From the NCBI RefSeq assembly GCF_964204865.1, contig NC_135263.1:9407426-9471425 (forward strand): a stretch of DNA of 64,000 bases, in the 5' to 3' direction. Below the pieces are notes generated by a model, which ran no database searches, was not told the origin of the DNA, and saw only the letters and a program-made list of their open reading frames with translations. Position 1 is the first letter of the stretch, and the number at the start of each line of letters is the position of its first letter. Shown here piece by piece: positions 50,201 to 60,840 of the stretch. Source of the stretch: Styela clava. Lineage: Eukaryota; Chordata; Ascidiacea; Stolidobranchia; Styelidae. Made by a program: the position numbers and the translations under genes.

Positions 50201-50773
50201 AATCGAGGCTATTTGCTCTAAGTAAGTTTTAGAGTCACATACTGCAGTCGGTTACCATAATATATCGATCATCTGGACCCGACTGCAAATCGTTTAATTG
50301 TATCAAGCCTATAGGATACGGCCTGAAGAAAATAACCGTGTTCAAGCATTGGATAAATATTATACACCCACTCCTTTGTTCCCCACCCTGTTCTTACCCA
50401 AAATGAATATAAATTTACTAGTTTTCAAAATGTAGCTTGTTAGTCTATTTGTTTAGGAAGCACTCGGGCGTTTTAGTTTTTTTGTGGTGAAATGGAAATC
50501 GCCACTGGAAGCTCTGGTCAACTTCGATCCTTATGCAGATAAAAGTGTCTAAACTAAACGACACAATCATACTCTACCCGGTGGCCAAAACAGCAAACTT
50601 TATTTTATTAATTTTTGTTTTTTGATATTAATGAAGCCCACTGACAGTGGTAAATATTGACACTGAATCTATATTATTAGGTGAAAATTAAAAAAAAAAC
50701 GATAAATATTGATACCTTGGATTTCTTTGGAGTTTATTTCACATAAACGCTGAACGCAGTCATCTGAAGACAT
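47209..50773 (-). CDS. SCD: acyl-CoA (delta-9) desaturase
   Basis: Six exons on the minus strand, 50773-50716, 49793-49665, 49227-49097, 48558-48353, 47890-47661 and 47393-47209, have GT-AG borders and matching phases and give 312 residues (human SCD has 359). The three histidine boxes that bind the di-iron centre are present: HRLWSH (79-84), HRTHH (116-120) and HNYHH (256-260), as is NSFAH, the extra iron ligand. Other marks are [28 protein letters not shown] and [12 protein letters not shown]. Hydrophobic segments fit the usual four-helix ER topology. The enzyme puts a cis double bond at C9 of palmitoyl- or stearoyl-CoA using O2, cytochrome b5 and NADH. The N-terminus is about 40 residues shorter than in vertebrates. 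Intron 4 carries a MITE. The stop codon overlaps an AATAAA (AATAAATG), though a later signal is more likely to be used. Confidence 0.9.
48011..48245. mobile_element. MITE-like repeat, copy 2, in desaturase intron 4
   Basis: The ends are inverted copies: ACATTTGAACCCACGTACAT on the left near 48045, and ATGTACGTGGGTTCAAATGT on the right near 48214. The outermost bases are ATGGTGGTTCCG and CGGTCACCAT. The middle matches copy 1 at 5.66-5.85 kb. Intronic, non-coding and probably neutral to splicing. Confidence 0.65.
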
Positions 50774-53299
50774 ATTCTAAGTTCAATATTGGCCTTAGAG
50801 TAGAAATTATTCCAACTCTTCTGAATAAGATACATACATAAAGATTCTTTGTCAATACAATTTTTTCTGAAAGGGATTCAAATTGTTGAAAAAACGCCTA
50901 CTACGAGATGACAACTCAACAATGCGAGTATCAAAACTTACTCTGATGAATCTCATTTCGTTGGGCATAGTCTGTGAACATTGCGCTTGAAGACCATACG
51001 CATGCGCACTTCATGAGCTAACTCAAGTTATCAAGAGGTATTATTCCTTTATAATTCTGCATTCTTTTGTGTTTTTATTTTTACCACATAAATGTAAATA
51101 TCATCCGTTCTAACAGATTTTTTTTTCTGTGATTTCTAGCCTCCGAAGTAACCTTGGCTATGCCATCATATCACAAACATTTAAGATATCATCTACTTTT
51201 CAATATATAATAATATTTAGGCAACATTTCTTTCATACCGCGATAGATTGCCATCTGTTCTTTATATGCATCATGTCAGCATTTTCCGAGCTATCTCCGG
51301 AAACACGACGCTGCTCAAGATGTTACGAATATTTTGACAAATTGCATGCATTTTATTCATGTCGTGAATCAGAATGCTTGCTAATACTTCAATATAATAG
51401 GTCTCAGTCAAACACCACTTTCAATGATTCTGATAGTCAAAAAAATATTAGGTATTCGTATTACTTCTCAGTTGTATTGTGTCATTCTAAAACCCATTTA
51501 TATAGCCATCGGCACGATTGGATTTAAGGATAAGTTCCTAGTGTTGATTGGAAAGCAAGATACTTTGATAATTGCACAATAATAACTACATTGGGAAAAG
51601 TAGTAGGTCTTATACGATTAGAAAGAGTTTAACGTAATAATTTACTGATGGTCCCATATTTATCGTCTCTATTAGTTATAGAAGGCTATGATTTTATCAA
51701 TAAATGATTTCTATTTTTTGACATTGTTCGTCTACAATTCTTATACTTCCAATGCAACAATACATAGGGCAACTTATAACAGGAGTAGTCTTTTAATTAC
51801 GACTGAAATTACCCTGAAGCACGATTATATAAAATGTGTTGCAATGTGAACATCTCCTTGTATAGATAATCTACCAATAAACAAATAGAGTCAAAGGCTC
51901 GTTAAACTAGAATAAATTAGAACTCGATTAATAATTTGAGGAAATTTACTAAGTGGTTGATAATATAAAATCTTGTATAAACTTGTAGCCAGGTGTATAA
52001 AGTTATTTTTTATTTGTCGTAGTTTGTGAGTTTGGCAAGAGGTACGGTATCTCCATTTCGCTGTTTTGTTTGAATTAAACTATGCAAAGTTCCTATCTGA
52101 AAAATATAGAAATACACGGCGGTGAAAAATTGGTAACTAACTGCATTGAGTTTTTATTCTAGTCATTAATGAACCTCAAGTACCATCTAACGAAAATATA
52201 CCCCCACATGAAGTTTTTCTAAGTGTGAGATATTCTGCTTGGTCTATACAAGTGCGAAAGTGAAATTTTGGTGAAACTGTCAAATTTCGGAATAACACGA
52301 CCCGGCCAGCACCGGCGGCATCTCGCGCAGAGTGATCTAGAAACTACTTTTCGGATTTCTGATTTGAGCACTTTAATTGGTATTTATATTGTAACAACAT
52401 ATATATGGATTATATTAGAATGGAAGTCAAACTCTCAAGCAATCATGGCTTATCCAAGAGACGCCGTATTCGTACGTTTAGCAAAGAATATCAAGTGGTC
52501 GAGCGCAGTGAATCCCGATCTTTTTCAGTCATGGACTTCTTTCAAAATATTATCATGCCGATGGACACTTACTTTTTTTAAGACTGACCTAGGCGCATAA
52601 TTTTACACAGTTACATTACTTGATACCAGTGTTGACACCACCACATACTCCCCACACACAACTTAATGGTATAGTTTTCGATATATAGTTTGGAAACTGG
52701 TTGTTTCGTGTGTATGTGGATGCAAATGTGCTGTGACCCACAGCGCCATATGTGAGGAAACGGGATATCCGATGCTTAAAGATTAACCCAGTCGGTCACA
52801 AACGAATGCTGCTTGTTTCTCTAATTAACGCAGTGATTTTGTGCGAGTTGATGTAGCCTACGTCCAGTTATGGCCATTATCTTCTGCGACCACATCCAAC
52901 ATCGTAGATGTTATGGCTCATACATTTTACTATTGTTTGTATTGCGGCCCAACAATAAAAGACAATGATATTGAAACAACAGGCCTCAGTAAGAAACTGA
53001 ATAAAAATTCAGGAATTTAAATAACCAAGCCAATGAAAAACATTGGTGAGTTAGAAAATTGATATTTTGTACATATTGGGGATTTTCCTAAAGCAACGTT
53101 CCCCAACCGGGGAGGAATTCCCTCCGAAGGTGGAATTTTGATGTTCTAGGGGAGGAAATATCCTCAGCTAATTATCCATATAAAATTGAACAAACACGAT
53201 ACTACCGCCTTTCTAAAAGCGACACAACATGCTGCTACCAATGTAGCCAAGTGTGACGTAATACCTGTAAAAATTAAGAATTATACACCGCAGCACATA
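50774..53299. other. intergenic, no confident gene
   Basis: The stretch includes the desaturase promoter. Weak candidates are the ORF from 51273 (MSAFSELSPETRRCSRC, Cys-rich start) and a 58-residue ORF at 52405-52581 (MDYIRMEVKLSSNHG). Neither has a recognisable domain or clear splice partner. Confidence 0.4.
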
Positions 53300-53740
53300 T
53301 CAGAACCGGTGGCGCAAATAAGGCGAACAGGTAAGATAAACATGAGACCAGTTGCAAGGTTGGGTTCGAATCCCACTGGGTTGATAGCTAGTTATTGAGT
53401 AGGGCTTCCCCTTGGGTCAGAGAAGAGGTTAGGAAAGCAACCGATCGGGGGGTTGGTACAGACAGGCTAGAAAAAGGAATGATTGAGAGAGATAATAAAC
53501 ATATAGAACCGGAGTACATATAGAGAGAAGATAGAACATATAGAGAGTCGCACAGTCATACCGAATTAATGGTCGGGAGAGATGAGGGACGTACAAAACC
53601 GAGTTTAGGAAAGAGGCCGCTAGAGAGTGACATAATCGAACCAGGCAAGGGAATCAATGAATGGGTTCCGAAAAGGTAAAGAGCAGACTGAGCCCGGGTC
53701 GGAGAAAGGGTTCAAAAGACCCCTGATAAAAATCTTTTAC
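53300..53740 (+). mobile_element. tRNA-derived SINE-like element
   Basis: A polymerase III B box (GGGTTCGAATCCC) lies at about 53361-53373, and an A-box-like TGGCGCAAATAAGG about 50 bp upstream (near 53310). This is the spacing inside a tRNA gene. The sequence before and after does not fold into a full tRNA, and about 350 bp of purine-rich body follows (many AGAGA and GGAGAG runs). That is the plan of a tRNA-derived SINE. The 3' end near 53740 is approximate and no clear poly-A or target duplication was seen. Confidence 0.5.
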
Positions 53741-55211
53741 TAATAGTACCTGCAAAAACAATATCTTATCAAAGTATATTTTATACTTTGAACAACCTTA
53801 GAACAATCACGACAATTCTACTTTGTTTCACTAAAGTTGTATATATATAGTATATTTCTATTTTGGGGCATTCGTGTTTGAGTGCGATTTTGTGTTTTTA
53901 AAAGTATTGACTCCTGCAACAAAAATATTTTATTAGTCTTGTATTAATAGGTCATAGAAAATAGAAACATAAGATAGATCTATATCACGTTAAATCTTAA
54001 AACTTGCTTTTGCTTGTCAGCTGGTCAAATGCATTCGAAAACACTCGTCACAATGAATCAAACGTAAATGTCAAAATGATGAAGACTGAAGAAACGAATT
54101 TTTGTTTGTGTTGTCAAAGGAAAATCCAGTATAGTTTTTCTTGTGCTTTATAAAACATCAAACTATGAATGCAAATGACTCACTTAGGAATCTTGTTTAT
54201 TCCTGTTTTATTCCCTCGGGATACCTCTTCACAGAATGTGTACTCGTGCTAGCATGTCAAAATAAAGAAAAGAACGTCACATCAGTATGAACTAAAGTTA
54301 CGGCATTGCTACCAAGAACGCTATGAGGACCGTGCACTAATAAGGTTGTTAGAAAACAATGTCTGGTAAACAATGATGTAATACACATCGCCATACGTAA
54401 GATAGCTATCACACACTTCATAGTTAAATAAGTGTTGTAGTAAAGGAGGACGTCTCAATGAGAAGTCGAATAGGTTTGGTTAAATCACTGACACTCCACG
54501 TTGAACATGATTAGTTGTGGGATAGCAAGTTGACGACGTATTTTGAAATTTTCATGAAAAGGCATCACGATCTTGAATGCGAGAAAATATAGTTTATAAA
54601 CAACCGGGGGAAGCGTATTCAGGAGGCAATTTTTGATTTTTTCTTTCTATGCTTTAAAGCAAATTCAATTCGATTCGAGACCTCTTGTAGAAAAGCAAAT
54701 ACGCTTCTAAATGTTAATGGTTTGCAAGCGACCGTTGAATGACATTTTAAACAACCATATGTGTATATACACTGGTCACACTTTTATGTATGTAAATATA
54801 CACTTGAATGGGTATATTTAAATGGAAAATTCAATAGTCAACTTCAATAGTTAAAGTTTACCTTTCTGTTTTGTATACCGACGAAACATAGGTTATCTTC
54901 CATGTCAATAATTGGACATATAGCATTTTAAATGTTATTTTAGGTGTAAGCGAAGGTGTCTTACATTCAGTCTGAATTGAAATCTATTTAATTCAGATGT
55001 TGAAACTAGGTCTGTATCACTAAATCGGGCGGTATTGAGTTTTTCAGAGTTTTGCTGCTATATTACTATACTCTTCTTCAATCCTTGTTAGCCATATAGT
55101 GTGAAAAGTTATCGTTATCAATACAAGCCACATCATATGCAGTATAGTTACGCACGCATATGGTATAGTTTATTCATTTTTATATGTTTCTTATACTTCT
55201 CATAGTTCTTC
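53741..55211. other. intergenic, no gene seen
   Basis: AT-rich spacer. Its last ~250 bp resemble the sequence upstream of the tandem copy at 58 kb (shared blocks AGGTCTRTATCAC and CTGCTATATTA), so the duplication included the promoter region. Confidence 0.45.
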
Positions 55212-56952
55212 ATGATGATAAAGTTTAAATTGCTTAGCTTCTTAATGCTTTTTTGCTGGTCGACAGCATCCGCCAATCCTAGTGCAGGTTGTGTGCATGC
55301 CAAGCAGTTATATCAAACCCTTTGTTCCCAAGATGACACACATGCGGAAATCGAACAAGGTCCCCCGGGAAAAAGAGGGCCTGTTGGACCGAAAGGTGAA
55401 ATTGGGAGACCAGGGCCTATCGGGCCTCCAGCTGCTGTGGACTACAATCGCATTGAAACAGAAATAGAGGAACAAATTTCATCAGGTAGGACAATTATTT
55501 ATATTATTCTAAATATGCTTAACATCCCTGTGGACAACCTCATTGAATAATAAATGCAAAGAAAGTAGTGTATACTCCTAGAATCAGACTTTGTCATTTT
55601 CTGGTATTTGGAGCGAAGAGATGCATTGATGTTTTTCAGAAAAAAAAAGCGGCTTATACTCCACATCTCAAATTGATTAGGTATTATTAAGATATACCGA
55701 ATATTAAAAACAAATAAAAAATTATCCCTTTGTATTTTCAGTTCGCAATCTTGCAAACTCGAACGAACGAACTTTTGTCTTAAAAATTGAGAAACTGGAA
55801 GAACGAATCAAAATTTTGGAAAGTAGAGAAGGTAACATAGTTTAGTCCTGAAAAATTCTTTATTGAAACAGGCAAATATAAAACGGAGTAATGTATTTTT
55901 AATGAAAACACTGCCCTAATAGTTTGTAAAGTCCGCTCAATTGGTTACAACACCCTGGCAAGTCAATGGCCGAAAGTCGATTGCCAGACTAAATAGTGAA
56001 ACAAAAGAAGATATATATATAGCGCAATCAAGCCTCTAGAACTGCTATTAGAGCGCCACACCCGCAAATATGTGATGACAGTTGATTACACTAAAGTGTG
56101 TGATTTATTCAAAAAAAATCACATTAGCCTTTTCATTTTTTTTTGAGCAGAATACAACTCAAAAAAACCTAAAGCAATCCCAATATTTCTCACGTTTAAT
56201 ACCAGGCGCATGTGAGATAAAGTACAATGGAAAATGTTTCTGGACAGTGACTCTGGACCACTTCGTACCTGGTTATGATAAAGGGGTCGCCATGTGTGCA
56301 GAGCGTAATGGATCACCAGCAAATATTTATTCTGAGGAACATTACAATATCATCATGAGATATCTTCGATCGAAGACATTGGCAAAGCTGAGTGCTATTC
56401 ACCTATGGATAGGAATGCGAACAAATCCAGCCGTATGTATCTCTCTTTCATGAATTTTAGAAAGTTTAAGTGATAAAAATATGGACCTGTCTACATAATA
56501 GTATTTGGGTAGTAATTGGAATCTTCTTTTTGAAGTTTATGGTAATAAGATCTTCACTGTTTTGACTACTTGATGTGTCCATTTGAATTGAAAAGGGATT
56601 TATCATTTTTAAATGATATTGACTACAAAAAACTGTAGATAGTGTAAGTAATAATGCACACACAATGTCTACACATGACTAAGATTTTACTTTTAATTGT
56701 TAAATATGGCCAAATATGTTTAGTCAAGCTACGTTATGTGACAGGTAATAATATTTTTTTCAGACTGGAACTGTTACACTTTCCAATGGAAGTCCAGCTC
56801 CATTTATGAAATGGTATCCAGGAAGTCCCTCAAAAGATCTTGCTAGAACACACATGACCATTGTTCAAAGAGTTCCATCGTCTAATCCATCCGTTGGTAT
56901 TCATAACTGGCCACCAACAGCAACCCGAGAAGGCGTACTTTGCGAACTATGA
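55212..56952 (+). CDS. secreted short-collagen C-type-lectin-like protein (collectin-like), copy 2
   Basis: Four exons, 55212-55485, 55742-55831, 56206-56432 and 56764-56952, give 259 residues. Exons 2, 3 and 4 have exactly the lengths of those at 44 kb (90, 227 and 189 bp), with the same phases. Signal peptide (1-21), Cys27/Cys38, eight Gly-X-Y triplets (50-73), the neck DYNRIETEIEEQIS, a coiled coil (ERIKILESRE), then the lectin-like domain from Cys124 (ACEIKYNGKCFW, LWIGMRTNP, THMTIVQRVPS, ending LCEL). As in copy 1, the classical calcium/sugar motifs are missing. It is the intact partner of the broken tandem copy 1 kb downstream. AATAAA at 56996-57001. Confidence 0.85.
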
Positions 56953-57970
56953 AGCAATGCTGATTTACTGCATTCGTAGGGTATACCGATTGTCGAATAA
57001 AATTTAGACTTTAAAATATGTTTTCATGATTTTTGCATGGTAGAAATCCTTTTTACCCTGCTATTTTTCAAGTACTATATCAACCGCTATCAATTGACAT
57101 ATCTGTAGCAAGAATAAATTTTTGTTTACATTTCCGTCAGTATTCTTTCCAATTGAACTTCATTAGAACAAACTTGTATTGAGCCTTATTCTGAGTTAAA
57201 AGGTGGTAATTGCAAAAGCACAGAATCTAGGTAAAACATATATGAGCAAGACTGAAAAAATAACTTGAACTCGAAAAATAATTTGAAAGTAATAATTTTC
57301 ATCTTTTTTTGAAATTTGTCAAACAGTCATGATCAAAAATGAAAGTTGTTTAGTACTTACAATAAAACGTTATTACAATTTTCAACCTATAGGTATTGTA
57401 AACACATAATTAGTTCAAATACATGACGCCTGCGGCATGTTCATGTGACAAGGATTTCTTTCGTAGTACTAACAGAAATTATAAATCCAAATTTATCATT
57501 ATGCTATTGATTGTGTGCTGCCCAAACAAATTTTTATGCGACTATCCTGTAGAAACTTTGACCGCACTGTTGTTTAGTATGAATGGACAAACTCAATAGA
57601 AAGCACTTTTAAAAAACAAAAGTTATTCTCGATGTATGTAATTGAACGTATTGCGTTTCGAAAGATAATATTTGGTATATAAGAGTCATGCGGTATATAG
57701 CAAGCCGACGATGGTGATGTTCGTTGAATTTTTTGAGCTATTCAATTTCGATATAGATGTTACGACGAGGTCTATATCACGAACTAGGGTCATATTGAGT
57801 TTCCTGCTATATTAAACTCTTCTTCTGCAACCATATTTAATCATAGTGTATCAATCCTTGCATTAATGCAGGCGCATCTTGTGTAGTACATGCTTCTGTT
57901 CATCAGGCAGCGAAGAATTTACTCAGTTTATATATTTTATATATAAATCTCTATATTATAGTTCTTCATC

Positions 57971-60091
57971 ATGATAACGTTTAAATTGCTCAGCATCGTG
58001 GTGATTTGTAGCGCGCCGACAGCATGCTCCGATTCCGGTCCAGATTGTGTGCATGCTAAGCATCTATAGCAAACACTTTGTAGGCAGACAGAAATTGAAC
58101 AAGGTCCCCCGGGAAAAAGAGGGCCCGTTGGACCGAAAGGTGAAATTGGGAGACCAGGGCCTATCGGGCCTCCAGCTGCTGTGGACTACAATCGAATTGA
58201 AACAGAAATAGAGATACAAATCACAGCAGGTTTGACGATGATTTTTATTTTTCAAAGTAGGTTGGAAATACTTGCGTGTAACTTTTTAATAGTATATACC
58301 TCGAGAATAAATTTATCATTTGCTGTGAGGGTTTTTTAATTGGAAAGAAGATAAAAATTTATCTTATGTGAATAAAACCTCAGGAAATTGACCATGAAAC
58401 ACAAACCTCAAGTAGATTTCAATCATTCCCCTTTTTATAATGCATTTTGATATGATTTTTAAACTCTTCTTTAGGTATTTTTAGTATATAGCTAAGGATA
58501 TAAAACAAATCAAAAGTAGTCATGTATGATCTTGAATTATCCTGTCATTTTATGTATTTTTTACAGTTCGCGATCTTGCAAACGTAAGAGAACGAAATTT
58601 TGCCTCAAAATTGGAGAAGCTGGAAGAACGAATCAAAATTTTGGAAAGTAGAGAAGGTAATCTACATGTAATAAAAACGATTAATGATACTATTTTAGTG
58701 TTATTTTTATTTGGAATGGAGCATTAAATATCGCTCAAAAAGATTTTCTGATAAAGCAGACAAGTATAAAAACGGAGATGTGGATTTTGAAATGAACAAT
58801 AGTCCGCCCAATTTATTGGGCCATGATATGTCAGCTACCAAACGTCGATTGCTATGAAAGCGAACAACATAAGTTTCACTGTAATGTCAGCGCAGTCTAT
58901 CTGATTGAATATTCATTAGTAAAATATGCCTATAAAACTATACAATGACACAATATTATACTAAACTGTGTAATCTATTCAACAATTTTCACAATAGCTT
59001 TTTTCAACTTTTCTTCATACTTGTCTGAGCAGCAAACGACTCAAAAAATGGAAATCTATCCTACTATTTCTCACTCTTAACCAGGCGCATGTGAGGTAAA
59101 GTACAACGGAAAATGCTTCTGGGCGGTGACTTTGGACTCCTCTATTGGTTATGATAAAGGAGTAGACATGTGTGCTGAGCGGAATGGATCACCAGCAAAT
59201 ATATATTCTGAAGAACATTACAATATCATTTTGAGATAACTTCGATCAAAAATATTGGCAAAGCTTGGTGTAGTTTATTTATGGATAGGAATGAGAACAA
59301 ACCCAACCGTAATTATACTTACCTATAAGAAATGTCATAATATTTAAGTGTTATTAGATATTTCAATGGTTTTTAAATGCCGTAATTATAAATTTCCTCT
59401 CTGAATTTCCTCTTGGCTAGTTTTCTAAGTTTTGACGTAGTCCCGTAGTATGTGAACCCAGATGGCGTACACTGGAACGTAGTGTGTGTACCAGGTTAGG
59501 GTTAGCCATAATTTCAGGTACAAGTCATACGGGAGTCACTTGGCCAGTCCCCGAACTCGCAATCGAACTAAAATAAGGAACATTGGAATAAAATTATGGC
59601 TTAACCCTAACCTGGTTCACTTACTATGTTCAGGTGTCCGCCGTCTTGGTTCACATACTACGGGAGCGCCGTTTTGACTACCAAATTTATTTTTGATTTC
59701 CTGTTTACGTAGCCGAAAGAGATATCATTTATAGTTGTCAAAGAATCTTTCCTATCGAATATTTCGTACATTGTGGGCGTTTTAACACCATATAGTCTAT
59801 AACACACGAAGAAGATTTTCAATTGAATCATAACTGATTTGCGTCAATGGCCAATCCCACATTGTTACAATATTGGTAATATATAATGTTTTTTTATTTT
59901 AGAATGTAATCGTGACACTTTCCAATGGAAATAGAGCTCCTTTTATAAAATGGTATCCAAGATATCCCTCTAGAGATTCCGATACAACGCACATGACAAT
60001 TGTTCAAAGAGCTCCAACGACTAATCCATCCGTCGGAATGCACAATATACCACCAACATCAACCCGAACAGGCGTACTTTGTGAATTATAG
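57971..60091 (+). pseudogene. collagen/C-type-lectin copy 3, two in-frame stops
   Basis: Exons 57971-58229, 58567-58656, 59085-59308 and 59903-60091 keep all splice sites, phases and the reading frame, including a one-codon-shorter exon 3. Two Tyr codons of copy 2 are stops here: TAG at 58067-58069 (codon 33, between the two N-terminal cysteines) and TAA at 59237-59239 in the lectin domain. The rest is well preserved (THMTIVQRAPT, end LCEL), so inactivation looks recent. Intron 3 contains a hairpin MITE. Null allele, sequencing error and readthrough are the alternatives to a true pseudogene. Confidence 0.8.
59437..59670. mobile_element. hairpin MITE, copy 2, in an intron of the lectin pseudogene
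   Basis: 234 bp flanked by a perfect 8 bp repeat GTTTTGAC (59429-59436 and 59671-59678). The ends are inverted (TCCCGTAGTATGTGAAC, GTTCACATACTACGGGA). A second inverted pair lies inside (ACCAGGTTAGGGTTAGCCAT against ATGGCTTAACCCTAACCTGG), so the RNA could form a double-stem hairpin. Related to 13994-14112. Confidence 0.75.
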
Positions 60092-60659
60092 AACAACAAG
60101 TGGATGTGAAGAGATTACCATTTGAATTTTTATTATGATTATTTTCTTAGACTGTTCTGGCATTCCAGAACTATGACGCAGGTGTTTCTATGGCAATGTT
60201 GAATTGCTTCAAGTTTCTTTTCAATCGCTATGGAATCTATTTCTTTCGGTATCAGAAATGCTTTCTTTATTATTAGAAATGTAAATTTTTTTTACTGACT
60301 GTCCCAAAGTTAAGTTGAGCATTTTCTTGTGATAGAATAATGAAAAAATATATTATACTTCTGTAGAACGAATATCATGTATAGCGTCTCCATTTGCTTT
60401 ATTCTATTCAATTTCGTAAGCGTGTTTCATATCCCCAAATAATAAAAAAGCTCAAAGCACTCTCAATATTTTAACGAGCCCTGTACGTGTCAATCGGGAC
60501 TATTGAAGTAGAGTAGTATGAAATTGATAGAGAGAAATATTTAATTATTTATATCGACGTCTAGTATTTATGTCAAATTATTTATGTTGCTCTCTGTCAC
60601 ATGTAGTATCGAATTAAGTGGATAAGTATCAAAAATAGCACGAGACAGACAGGAGAAGT

Positions 60660-60840
60660 GATACGATTTAATGGAAATAGGGCATCATTCATAAAATGGC
60701 ACCTAAAATCCACCAACAACCCCAGGCAATACACACATGACAATAGTTCAAAGAAGCTCTACCTCCCTCCAACATTAGTATACATTACTTAGACGTCATC
60801 ATGAAAAGACGTTCTTTGCGAGCTATTGACGACTAGAAAA
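60660..60840 (+). pseudogene. last-exon relic of a further lectin copy
   Basis: The stretch resembles exon 4 of copies 2 and 3: a GGAAATAGGGC-ATTCATAAAATGG block, then ACACACATGACAATAGTTCAA (encoding THMTIVQ) and a terminal TTTGCGAGCTAT. Frameshifts and stops are present in the second half and no other exons were found nearby, so it is a dead fragment of a tandem duplicate. Confidence 0.65.

Noticed and set aside
52268-52600. 110-residue ORF with one hydrophobic stretch
   Set aside because: No family match or splice support; the overlapping ORF at 52405-52581 is equally plausible, so neither is called.
53095-53170. GTTCCCCAACCGGGG as an hAT tip
   Set aside because: Only a partial match to hAT ends and no partner terminus or duplication seen.
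53300-53400. A functional tRNA gene at the B box
   Set aside because: A and B boxes are present, but the acceptor and anticodon stems do not pair convincingly and a long non-tRNA body follows.
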